DNA of 20,892 nt from a virus: the IMG/VR virus record IMGVR_UViG_3300038305_000186, positions 1 through 20,892 of that record, one strand, 5' to 3'. A program made the position numbers and the translations under genes. Shown here piece by piece: positions 7,549-12,763 of this stretch; the first letter of the stretch is position 1; every line of letters begins with the position of its first letter. The notes beneath the pieces are model-generated. The model saw only the letters and a program-made list of their open reading frames with translations, was not told where the DNA came from and did not search any database.

Positions 7549-9180
7549 CTATAACCAGTTGGTGTCGTCATTAACGAAACCGCTTGTGCGGTCTCTCCAT
7601 GAAACTCTATCTTTTGTAAGTTTATCTCTGTGAGTTCTCAATACTTCTAAGCCCATAGCGCAAGACATAACAGTATCATCGTTACAGCCTGACATAGCTT
7701 CCATCTTCCCAGAATCTTTGGATATGTAAGTTTTGAGTTCTCTGATAATTGTTGCTGAAGGTACACGAATATCATCTTCATTCACCGCATTCTGGAGTAA
7801 ACCAATAATCTGTGGCTTAGTCGCCATAGTAGTTTTAAACCCAGGTCTCACCCCTTCGGACGATGATAGGTCTGCTACTCTAGTTTGGTAATACAAGTTG
7901 ACGTAACGCATTTGATCTAGCCGCAATAACGTAGCTAGCCCAATACTATTCGATTCGACACATAATAAAGCATTATTATAATATCGACCTAAGTAAAAGA
8001 GTATCTCCCCAAACTCGGTGGGGTCTACTCGGTTGTTTCTATACATAGCTACAACTTCCCTATCGGGATTCATAACTACAGCGCAAGAATAATCTTTCCC
8101 AACGCCTTGAGCAACGTCAGCCGCAATAATAAAGGGCGTATCAAAATGAGGGAATTCCCAAATTTCTAACGAGCCTTCTTTCATCTCAGTAAACTCACCC
8201 GACATAGGGTTGAACTCTCTGAGTGCTTCTGGTTCCGTCGCTACTAAGTCTGCAAGTTTCTCTTGGTCGAACACAGTGTTACCTGAGACAACAAAAGCTT
8301 CTTGGGCGTTAGCTGGATATTCTTGCCGAAATTTATTTTCGCCGCCTTCCGCAATTTTTAAGCGTCGCCAGTAAAGCTGATTATTATCTAAATCATACTT
8401 CTCTACTAGTTCATCTTCTTCTACGGTCCGCTCAAATTCAGCGGGGGCTTCCCTTTGGTATTCCTCAGTCGCAAACCAAGGAATAAAAATTGGGATATAT
8501 TCATTCTCTCCATTGAGAGCGCCTTGAAAGAGCCGCCAGAATTCTCCTGACGCACCGTTAGCGGTAGACTCTAAGATTACTTCCGTACCATCGGCTTGGG
8601 GGATTCCTTGAAAAAGTCCAGCAAGGATCTTTTCATCGTGTGTCCAAAAACCAACCTCTGAAAGGTGTGCAATCGTAGGGGTAGTACCGCGTCCAGCTTC
8701 AGGCGCTCCAGCGGTGTAAAGGCGATAGCCCGACTTATTCTCTTCGAAAAGAATTTCTTTCGCATTTGACTTCTGTAAAGTAGGCCGAAAGCTGTCTGGC
8801 ATGTTTTCAATAATATTCCTAGACATACTAAATAGAGCATCCGACGTTGCGGCGTCGTGAGCCATCACTACCGACTTGGAGTAGGGGGTGAAGTATGTTT
8901 TCCAGAATACCCGCGCAGCGCAATAAGTAGAAATACCTTGCTGCCGCGCTTTGAGGATAATGGCGCGTACGCGGCCTGTCTCCTCTAGTTGTTTATTTAA
9001 AGCTTCTGTAATAAGCTTTTGGGGTTCGTTAAACGCAAACGACACAAAACCTTTAGAGGAATCCTTCGTGAGAATCTTAATGTTATCCTCACAGAACTTT
9101 TCAAAGTCTGTCTCGTATACCTTAGCGGAATCCCGTTTAGCTTTTTCCTGAAGAAGCTGAAGTGTCCTCTTATTCTTCAT
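7549..9180 (-). CDS. terL: Large terminase subunit (TerL)
   Basis: This 543-residue protein is the ATPase/nuclease that packages DNA through the portal. The N-terminal ATPase has the deviant Walker A KARQQGIST at 77-85 and a Walker B-like IAHLSEVGFW at 170-179 with Glu175. LESTANG at 203-209 is the coupling motif. The C-terminal RNase H-like nuclease has IIAADVAQGVGKDYS (351-365) with Asp355, LCVESNSIG (406-414) with Glu409, and GCNDDTVMSCA near 498-508 with Asp501/Asp502. Length and motif order are normal for TerL of the KARQQGxST type. The start at 9180 is the first ATG after the preceding gene and has a weak AAG-rich upstream sequence. It lies five bases from that gene's stop codon. Confidence 0.95.
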   Translation of the reverse strand: MKNKRTLQLLQEKAKRDSAKVYETDFEKFCEDNIKILTKDSSKGFVSFAFNEPQKLITEALNKQLEETGRVRAIILKARQQGISTYCAARVFWKTYFTPYSKSVVMAHDAATSDALFSMSRNIIENMPDSFRPTLQKSNAKEILFEENKSGYRLYTAGAPEAGRGTTPTIAHLSEVGFWTHDEKILAGLFQGIPQADGTEVILESTANGASGEFWRLFQGALNGENEYIPIFIPWFATEEYQREAPAEFERTVEEDELVEKYDLDNNQLYWRRLKIAEGGENKFRQEYPANAQEAFVVSGNTVFDQEKLADLVATEPEALREFNPMSGEFTEMKEGSLEIWEFPHFDTPFIIAADVAQGVGKDYSCAVVMNPDREVVAMYRNNRVDPTEFGEILFYLGRYYNNALLCVESNSIGLATLLRLDQMRYVNLYYQTRVADLSSSEGVRPGFKTTMATKPQIIGLLQNAVNEDDIRVPSATIIRELKTYISKDSGKMEAMSGCNDDTVMSCAMGLEVLRTHRDKLTKDRVSWRDRTSGFVNDDTNWL

Positions 9181-9184
9181 TTTC

Positions 9185-9439
9185 TTAACTCGTTAATAAT
9201 TCGTCAAAGTTGCCGCTGCGACCAAGATACCCAACTTTAATCTTGAGGGTAGCTGAGGCGATATATACAAACTGGGATCCACCGCTTTTATGCGAGTCAA
9301 ATTCAATAATCAAACCAGTAGTGGGACTAACATGCCAGTGACAGTCGTGGTCGATACCAAGGTAAGTATGCTGACCAGCTTTCGCTTCTTCAACGTCGGC
9401 TGCGCCTGTGTTTATAATTTTACATAGTAGAGTAGCCAT
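9185..9439 (-). CDS. Hypothetical protein, 84 residues
   Basis: I do not recognise this gene. It has a clear GGAGG ribosome-binding site before the ATG at 9439, and its reading frame is closely packed between the membrane/coiled-coil protein and TerL. The protein seems to be mostly beta (LLCKIINTGAADVEE, HWHVSPTTGLIIEFD, SQFVYIASATLKIKV). It has a TYLGIDHDCHWHV segment with several His/Cys/Asp residues that could bind a metal. There is no signal peptide or membrane span. A position just before TerL hints at a virion or packaging role, but the sequence alone does not show this. Confidence 0.65.
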   Translation of the reverse strand: MATLLCKIINTGAADVEEAKAGQHTYLGIDHDCHWHVSPTTGLIIEFDSHKSGGSQFVYIASATLKIKVGYLGRSGNFDELLTS

Positions 9440-9454
9440 TAGGTCTTCCTCCGT

Positions 9455-9685
9455 TTAGATTTTTCTTTGCTCATTTTCAAGTTTCTCCAATCTAGCTAAC
9501 CTACGTTCAATTTCAGTATTATGGAGATCAAAAAGAACTTCAACTTTTTTCTCTACTTGCAATACACGTTCATCCTGTTGCTCGTTGCGACCTTTTAATT
9601 CGGAAACCGTGCGAGAGATCCAGAAGACGAGAAATAAAATGGCGGTAATTTGAGGCCACCACTCTATAAATACTGTGCTGTCCAT
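9455..9685 (-). CDS. Small membrane protein with coiled coil (spanin-like?)
   Basis: This 76-residue protein is the first gene of the leftward block, behind a good GGAGG site. Residues about 7-25 (IEWWPQITAILFLVFWISR) form one membrane span. The rest is a highly charged heptad-rich helix (ELKGRNEQQDERVLQVEKKVEVL...RRLARLEKLENEQ). That layout fits an inner-membrane spanin subunit or a DUF2730-like phage membrane protein. No overlapping outer-membrane lipoprotein partner was found nearby, which weakens the spanin idea. It probably sits in the inner membrane with the coiled coil in the periplasm or cytoplasm. Confidence 0.65.
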   Translation of the reverse strand: MDSTVFIEWWPQITAILFLVFWISRTVSELKGRNEQQDERVLQVEKKVEVLFDLHNTEIERRLARLEKLENEQRKI

Positions 9686-9724
9686 ACGAGCCTCCGTATA
9701 TGTAGGTCCTCATATAACAAAATT

Positions 9725-9743
9725 TTCTTATAGGGACTTATAC
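9725..9743 (-). promoter_or_regulatory. Candidate phage promoter motif, leftward
   Basis: On the minus strand this reads GTATAAGTCCCTATAAGAA, identical over all 19 bases to the plus-strand copy at 13763. It lies about 40 bases upstream of the first leftward start codon and points into that block. See the entries at 12165, 13763 and 16427 for the other copies. The TATA(A/G)GAA ending recalls promoters of T7/SP6-type RNA polymerases, but which polymerase uses it is unknown. Confidence 0.6.
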
Positions 9744-9861
9744 TTTTATGTAGGATTTCTGTGGGGGTAGCTCTCTCTGTATAGAAAGGTATAGATTGTT
9801 GTTATGTACCTGCTTCTGGTTTCGTACCCCCTTCTTCCTTCTCTGGTTGTTTCTGGTGAGC

Positions 9862-9897
9862 CGCCCTCGTCTCCCGCTCCCTCCTCTTGCGAGGGCG
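9862..9897 (+). other. 8-bp hairpin in rightward leader
   Basis: CGCCCTCG at 9862-9869 pairs with CGAGGGCG at 9890-9897 around a 20-base pyrimidine-rich loop. No U-run follows, so it is not a typical terminator. It lies 50 bases before the first rightward start codon. GTC and CTGATG occur just after it, but a hammerhead core is not complete here. Confidence 0.55.
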
Positions 9898-9946
9898 TCT
9901 CTCCTGATGCAATCACGCGTCAACTCTCTCTTGAAAGGAGATTACT

Positions 9947-10102
9947 ATGTTACTTCGTTTATCAATCGTGATGGTTCTTTATTTCACTTTCGTTACTGGT
10001 ATTGCTATCGAATATACGTCTGCCAGTCCCGATCCTATCGTTATTATTACGTCTATCCTTGGACTAGTAGTAGCCCCGTTCATAACTGTATTGGAGGTTT
10101 AA
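9947..10102 (+). CDS. 51-residue membrane protein
   Basis: An ATG at 9947 behind GAAAGGAG opens a 51-codon frame ending in TAA at 10100-10102. Two hydrophobic stretches, about residues 4-21 (RLSIVMVLYFTFVTGIAI) and 30-48 (PIVIITSILGLVVAPFITV), suggest two membrane spans. They are joined by a short polar loop (EYTSASPD). It is the first gene of the rightward block, so it is probably expressed early. The family is unknown. Possible roles such as host takeover or superinfection exclusion are guesses from position only. Confidence 0.75.
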   Translation: MLLRLSIVMVLYFTFVTGIAIEYTSASPDPIVIITSILGLVVAPFITVLEV

Positions 10103-10252
10103 ATGTCTGAATTATTTGAGACGTACGATCGTTTGTATACTGCAGCGAAAGCTATTGGAGATACCGTCGCAATGAATAAGTATTCTGTCTTAATGGATCG
10201 ATTGCAAGATGTAATCATTGATGAAGGAGAATTGTTATGTACAAAGTTTTAA
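10103..10252 (+). CDS. 49-residue hypothetical protein
   Basis: This frame starts at the ATG immediately after the preceding TAA, with GGAGG inside the end of that gene as its ribosome-binding site. It runs 49 codons to TAA at 10250-10252. The protein is helical and amphipathic (MSELFETYDRLYTAAKAIGD...MDRLQDVIIDEGELL) with no membrane span or known motif. Its end overlaps the next gene by 16 bases, and the next gene's ribosome-binding site (AAGGAGA) lies within it. The close packing is the main reason to believe it is real. Confidence 0.7.
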   Translation: MSELFETYDRLYTAAKAIGDTVAMNKYSVLMDRLQDVIIDEGELLCTKF

Positions 10253-10545
10253 TACCAGAAGGCTATAAAACGTGGGGTGGTTACGATTCTTATTACCACG
10301 CCGTTAGATTTGATACCGAAGAACAAGCTTACGGTTTTGCCCTTGCCGCTCTTCATTACACACAAGTAGTACACGAGGAAATGTACTTTACTTTTACGGA
10401 CATATATATGTTAGATGTCAATACTGATAAACTCTTTCGCGCGACTAATTATGAAAGGAAAGAATTTAAAGGTCAAAGGAGTGTGCTATCGTTTGTGTGG
10501 GAAGAAGCTGATGAAGATGACGATTATCTTCGTTCCTGGTTTTAG
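10237..10545 (+). CDS. Hypothetical protein, 102 residues
   Basis: This is an acidic, aromatic-rich protein I do not recognise. It opens with YKVLIPEGYKTWGGYDSYYHAVRFDTEEQAYGFALAAL, which looks like an alpha/beta fold with a helix after the FDTEEQAY segment. It ends with a very acidic WEEADEDDDYLRSWF. No catalytic motif is visible. It starts 16 bases inside the preceding gene, behind AAGGAGA. The last base of its TAG stop codon is also the first paired base of the hammerhead ribozyme at 10545-10596, so its mRNA 3' end is probably made by ribozyme cleavage after 10565. Confidence 0.75.
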   Translation: MYKVLIPEGYKTWGGYDSYYHAVRFDTEEQAYGFALAALHYTQVVHEEMYFTFTDIYMLDVNTDKLFRATNYERKEFKGQRSVLSFVWEEADEDDDYLRSWF

Positions 10546-10596
10546 CCGAAACGCCTTAGGGCGTCTGTATAGGTGAACTCTATACACTGATGAGGC
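10545..10596 (+). ncRNA. Type II hammerhead ribozyme 1
   Basis: All core parts of a hammerhead are present in the type II order. Stem II 5' strand GCC (10545-10547) leads to GAAA (10548-10551). Stem III pairs ACGCC (10551-10555) with GGCGU (10560-10564) around UUAG. The cleavage base is C10565 in GUC. Stem I pairs UGUAUAG (10566-10572) with CUAUACA (10580-10586). CUGAUGA (10587-10593) and stem II 3' strand GGC (10594-10596) complete it. Stem II is short (3 bp) but may be extended beyond an internal loop (10538-10539 with 10601-10602). Cleavage would occur between 10565 and 10566. Two more copies downstream, with compensating stem changes, make chance unlikely. Activity was not tested. Confidence 0.93.
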
Positions 10597-10603
10597 AGTT
10601 CCT

Positions 10604-10635
10604 TAGTCATAAATCATGGAGAATTATTATGACAA
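10604..10635 (+). repeat. 32-bp leader repeat, copy 1
   Basis: Thirty-two bases, identical to 11105-11136, run from just after the ribozyme through the ATGGAGAATTATTATG ribosome-binding site into the second codon. The pair marks a duplicated ribozyme-plus-leader module. Confidence 0.9.
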
Positions 10636-11042
10636 CTTCTTATACAACTAAACACGGTAGAGGTTCTATAATGCACGACGTTGATGTCGAGCAGAACTCC
10701 GATAAGTCTTGGACTACCCTTCGAAGTGAAGAGTATGGGGCCGACCATACCTTCCAAGACTCTTGTAGCTCTGGAGAGGATTACGTTCGCTTTATGTCCT
10801 TATTCTCGCCAGAGGGCTTTCATAAAGGTAGCTACCTTCACTTCACTGATAGCGCTGTATCAGTATCCTTCGATACTAGTTCGGGTCACTTATCGGTTAT
10901 TGCGTTTCCGCAACACCCTCAGTATAAATCTTTCCCTCAAGCTGAGACTGAGATAGAACCGACTCCCCACGATCACCCACCAGCCCTTGGGAAGTTCATT
11001 GTGAGCCAATACGTTTATACAGCACCAGCTAGTAATGACTAA
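10629..11042 (+). CDS. Hypothetical protein, 137 residues
   Basis: I chose the ATG at 10629, eight bases after GGAGA. The longer frame from 10590 would start inside the CTGATGA core of the ribozyme and is not credible. The protein (MTTSYTTKHGRGSIMHDVDVEQ...) is rich in Ser, His, Asp and aromatic residues, looks mostly beta (SYLHFTDSAVSVSFDTSSGHLSVIAF), and has a Pro/His-rich segment near residues 109-117. No family was recognised. It lies between two hammerhead ribozymes, so its mature message should run from 10566 to 11063 and encode only this protein. A strong leader shared with the SSB gene suggests high expression. Confidence 0.75.
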   Translation: MTTSYTTKHGRGSIMHDVDVEQNSDKSWTTLRSEEYGADHTFQDSCSSGEDYVRFMSLFSPEGFHKGSYLHFTDSAVSVSFDTSSGHLSVIAFPQHPQYKSFPQAETEIEPTPHDHPPALGKFIVSQYVYTAPASND

Positions 11043-11095
11043 GCCGAAACGCCTTCGGGCGTCCGTAGGAAATGATCATCCTACGCTGACGAGGC
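11043..11095 (+). ncRNA. Type II hammerhead ribozyme 2
   Basis: It begins at the first base after the TAA stop codon. Stem II GCC (11043-11045) pairs with GGC (11093-11095). GAAA is at 11046-11049. Stem III pairs ACGCC (11049-11053) with GGCGU (11058-11062), closed by a UUCG tetraloop. The cleavage base is C11063. Stem I pairs CGUAGGA (11064-11070) with UCCUACG (11079-11085) around an 8-base loop. The core is CUGACGA (11086-11092), where C replaces U at the variable position 7. Five of seven stem I pairs differ from ribozyme 1 yet pairing is kept, which is strong covariation support. Cleavage is expected between 11063 and 11064. Confidence 0.94.
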
Positions 11096-11104
11096 AGATC
11101 CTCA

Positions 11105-11136
11105 TAGTCATAAATCATGGAGAATTATTATGACAA
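11105..11136 (+). repeat. 32-bp leader repeat, copy 2
   Basis: This is identical to 10604-10635 and carries the ribosome-binding site and first two codons of the SSB gene. It lies 10 bases after the ribozyme, against 8 for copy 1. Confidence 0.9.
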
Positions 11137-11585
11137 ACACAATCAAAACATCTATCATCCGCGACGTAACTCTTAACTACGCCTTCCTCGATACACCTCA
11201 CGCCCCTTTCGGTGGTGATCCAGTGTTCGACATCCAGGTTGTAGTACCTAAGAAACGTCGTAAGGAACTCGAAGCTTTCGGGAAGGTCCGTGAAGTTGAG
11301 GGTGGTGTTGCTATTAACATTAAGCGTTACGCTAAGGATGCTAAGGGTAAGGCCGTTAAGATCGATGTTGTTACTTCTACTAAAGAAGACTTCCGTGCTG
11401 AGTATGGTAGTGCTTCTTGTATTGGTAACGGTTCTAAGGGTGCTATTAAGGTCTTCACATATCCTCGTGGAGAACAAACTATCGCCCGTCTTTCTGCTGT
11501 CCAAGTGACTGAGCTTAAGAAATATGAGCCTACTACTATCGACTTCGATTCAGTTAAGACTGATGCAGTTGAAGAAGACTTTTAA
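11130..11585 (+). CDS. Single-stranded DNA-binding protein, first paralogue
   Basis: This 151-residue protein resembles T7 gp2.5-like / DUF2815-type SSBs that coat ssDNA during replication. It has an N-terminal IRDVTLNYAFLDTPHAPFGG..VFDIQVVV strand region, a basic patch (PKKRRKELEAFGK), the SCIGNGSKGAIKVFTYP turn at about 96-112, and LSAVQVTELKKY at 121-132. The acidic tail ends in Phe (VEEDF), the usual contact point for polymerase and other partners. The protein at 16714-17184 shares this layout. This copy is bracketed by hammerhead ribozymes 2 and 3, so its message should be excised as a single-gene RNA (11064-11608). The lysine codons AAG and other regular codon choices look like those of a highly expressed gene. 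Confidence 0.8.
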   Translation: MTNTIKTSIIRDVTLNYAFLDTPHAPFGGDPVFDIQVVVPKKRRKELEAFGKVREVEGGVAINIKRYAKDAKGKAVKIDVVTSTKEDFRAEYGSASCIGNGSKGAIKVFTYPRGEQTIARLSAVQVTELKKYEPTTIDFDSVKTDAVEEDF

Positions 11586-11640
11586 GTCGAAACTCCCTTC
11601 GGGGAGTCTACGTAGGATAGTCTCTACGTACTGATGAGAC
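11586..11640 (+). ncRNA. Type II hammerhead ribozyme 3
   Basis: It begins right after the SSB stop codon. Stem II GUC (11586-11588) pairs with GAC (11638-11640). This is a U-A pair where the other two have C-G, a clean compensating change. GAAA is at 11589-11592. Stem III is 6 bp, ACUCCC (11592-11597) with GGGAGU (11602-11607), with a UUCG loop. The cleavage base is C11608. Stem I pairs UACGUAG (11609-11615) with CUACGUA (11624-11630). The core CUGAUGA is at 11631-11637. The following gene starts 27 bases later with a different leader from those behind ribozymes 1 and 2. Cleavage is expected between 11608 and 11609. Confidence 0.94.
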
Positions 11641-11667
11641 AGACATCTCAATTGAAAGGAAACTGTT

Positions 11668-12057
11668 ATGTCGCGTTACAAAGAAATGGACATTGCAATC
11701 CAAACAATGATGCTAGCTAACCCTATCATCGATCCTCTCGCTAATGCTATTGAGGATGAACACCTTGAGCTTCACTACGAATTCTTGTTTGAACAGGGAG
11801 TCGATGAGTCTATCTTGGAGGTTATAGACGATGTTGTCTATAAATCTTTCTGGGAGAACCTCGTGGATAAGTTTGATGAGTTCTTCCTCGATAATGGTAT
11901 CGCCGTTCATACTTATGAGAACGATGATTATAAACTCTTAAGTAAAATCGAGAAGGTCTTAGTAGACCAAAGGTTTGCCTCTGCAATGATTGAAGATGCT
12001 AAGAAAGAGATACAACAACGTATCGATATGGCCATTCTTGATAGGCAGGCTAAATAA
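11668..12057 (+). CDS. Hypothetical acidic helical protein, 129 residues
   Basis: I do not recognise this protein. It is acidic and almost all helical by appearance: HLELHYEFLFEQGVDESILEVIDDVV, then FWENLVDKFDEFFLDNG, then KKEIQQRIDMAILDRQ. There are no cysteines and no obvious catalytic motif. The start at 11668 follows GAAAGGA. The gene lies directly after ribozyme 3, so the 5' end of its message would be the stem I hairpin of that ribozyme (from 11609). Its stop codon overlaps the ATG of a 23-codon membrane peptide by one base. Confidence 0.75.
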   Translation: MSRYKEMDIAIQTMMLANPIIDPLANAIEDEHLELHYEFLFEQGVDESILEVIDDVVYKSFWENLVDKFDEFFLDNGIAVHTYENDDYKLLSKIEKVLVDQRFASAMIEDAKKEIQQRIDMAILDRQAK

Positions 12058-12128
12058 TGCTTTGGATTATATTTCTTATAGTACTTTTCATTGACTTCAT
12101 ACTGTATGGTCTGAAGAAAAACCTGTAA
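12057..12128 (+). CDS. 23-residue membrane micropeptide
   Basis: ATG at 12057 overlaps the preceding stop codon (TAATG), and the frame runs to TAA at 12126-12128. The product is one hydrophobic helix, about residues 2-18 (LWIIFLIVLFIDFILYG), ending in the basic KKNL. Such a positively charged tail fits a small inner-membrane peptide with its C-terminus in the cytoplasm. Translation would depend on termination of the upstream gene. The short length leaves real doubt, but the composition and overlap are more than one expects by chance. Confidence 0.5.
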   Translation: MLWIIFLIVLFIDFILYGLKKNL

Positions 12129-12164
12129 CACTTTAAAAACCCAAAGCCCCCGATAGGCAACCCC

Positions 12165-12183
12165 GCAAGAGTCCCTATAAGAA
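12165..12183 (+). promoter_or_regulatory. Candidate phage promoter motif, rightward
   Basis: GCAAGAGTCCCTATAAGAA aligns without gaps to the copies at 9725, 13763 and 16427. It is the most diverged upstream of CCCTATAAGAA. It lies 36 bases after the micropeptide stop codon and 238 bases before the next gene, so a transcript from here would begin with the structured GC-rich region. The bases also form a small AGAGT/ACTCT hairpin, an alternative reading. Confidence 0.55.
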
Positions 12184-12420
12184 CTCTGCACAACCGCCTA
12201 CGAATGTCCTCCCTCCCCAAAGGAACGCTCTGAAGGGCCTCCCAATTACCTAGAAGGTCCCCTACGGGAGTCCTCCCGAACACCTCGAGGGGCTTCCTCT
12301 GGAGGTCCTCGGAAGGTTCTCTTAGGAAGGTGGGGTTATCGAGGGAAATTACGAGAATCCTGTAGGGAAATCCCTGTGGGGGCGACTAAAAAGCCAAGCT
12401 TGAAAGGAGCTTATTAAGTC
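12184..12420 (+). other. GC-rich, palindrome-filled gap without a gene
   Basis: I find no plausible gene in these 237 bases, only a GAAAGGAG ribosome-binding site near the end. The stretch is visibly more GC-rich than its neighbours and is crowded with short inverted repeats. Examples are CGGGA/TCCCG (12265-12269 with 12274-12278), CCTC/GAGG (12296-12299 with 12302-12305), CTTCC/GGAAG (12293-12297 with 12311-12315) and GGG/CCC (12365-12367 with 12372-12374). The words GTCCTC and GGAGG recur. It could be an untranslated RNA, a long leader or a replication origin. Frequent stop codons argue against a decayed gene. Confidence 0.5.
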
Positions 12421-12582
12421 ATGGAAATTAGTATTGAAAGATATTACTTCGAGAACATTCTTGAGGTACATGCGTATCTAGCTAGAGAAGAGCTAGAGGT
12501 ATACTGGGATGGGCCTGAAGAGTACCTTCGGATTACCGCTACAGACCCTGGGTATATGGTAGAACATTCAATGGTAACATAA
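12421..12582 (+). CDS. 53-residue hypothetical protein
   Basis: An ATG at 12421 follows GAAAGGAG by a rather long spacer. The frame runs 53 codons to TAA at 12580-12582. The protein is acidic with many aromatics: IERYYFENILEVHAYLAREELEVYWDGPEEYLRI. A helix followed by a strand seems likely. No family was recognised. It opens a run of small genes with zero to four base spacing that continues to 13768. The next ATG is the first base after its stop codon. Confidence 0.65.
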   Translation: MEISIERYYFENILEVHAYLAREELEVYWDGPEEYLRITATDPGYMVEHSMVT

Positions 12583-12759
12583 ATGCATACATACATAGTA
12601 AAACTAACAGACCACGATGGGAACATTGTGTACGATGAATGTAGCACTTACGAGCTAGCCTTGAGGGCTACCCATGGAGGTACTTTTGAGATTGTAAATG
12701 CAGTTTATTTTGACTCGAATTTGAAAAAATGGAAACTTATAATGGAAGAGAAAGTATAA
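12583..12759 (+). CDS. 58-residue hypothetical protein
   Basis: ATG at 12583 directly follows the preceding TAA. The frame ends in TAA at 12757-12759. The product (MHTYIVKLTDHDGNIVYDECSTYELALRATHGG...) looks like a small beta-alpha-beta unit, with strand TYIVKLTD, a helix around YELALRAT and a final strand near KKWKLIM. This resembles many tiny phage proteins of unknown use. It lacks a strong ribosome-binding site of its own and may rely on coupling to the gene before it. Confidence 0.6.
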   Translation: MHTYIVKLTDHDGNIVYDECSTYELALRATHGGTFEIVNAVYFDSNLKKWKLIMEEKV

Positions 12760-12763
12760 AGAA

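Larger units (their letters stand above)
9686..9946. promoter_or_regulatory. Divergent intergenic region between the two blocks
   Basis: This 261-base gap separates leftward and rightward transcription and should hold promoters for both. The left half is AT-rich and contains the 19-base CCCTATAAGAA motif facing left (9725-9743). The right half, about 9820-9935, is strikingly pyrimidine-rich on plus and holds a hairpin (9862-9897). A strong GAAAGGAG site precedes the first rightward ATG. No clear -35/-10 pair for rightward transcription was found. No convincing gene lies here. Confidence 0.7.

Noticed and set aside
9771-9790. CTCTGTATAGAAAGG as a rightward copy of the promoter-like motif
   Set aside because: Only the TATA and GAA parts agree and the spacing is off by one base. 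Too weak to list.
9738-10110. Long frames on both strands across the divergent region
   Set aside because: The minus frame is Arg-rich low-complexity opposite pyrimidine-rich DNA. The plus frame is Cys/Phe/Tyr-rich and covers the well-supported 51-codon gene in another frame.
10590-10628. Upstream start for the 10629-11042 gene
   Set aside because: It would begin inside the CTGATGA ribozyme core with no ribosome-binding site, while the ATG at 10629 has GGAGA and a leader identical to that of the SSB gene.
12050-12283. Minus-strand frames opposite the GC-rich gap and the 129-residue gene
   Set aside because: They overlap better-supported plus-strand genes, lack ribosome-binding sites, and have unusual composition with no recognisable motif.
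12121-12420. tRNA gene in the GC-rich gap
   Set aside because: No cloverleaf with a seven-base acceptor stem, T-loop GTTCRA or CCA end could be found by eye.
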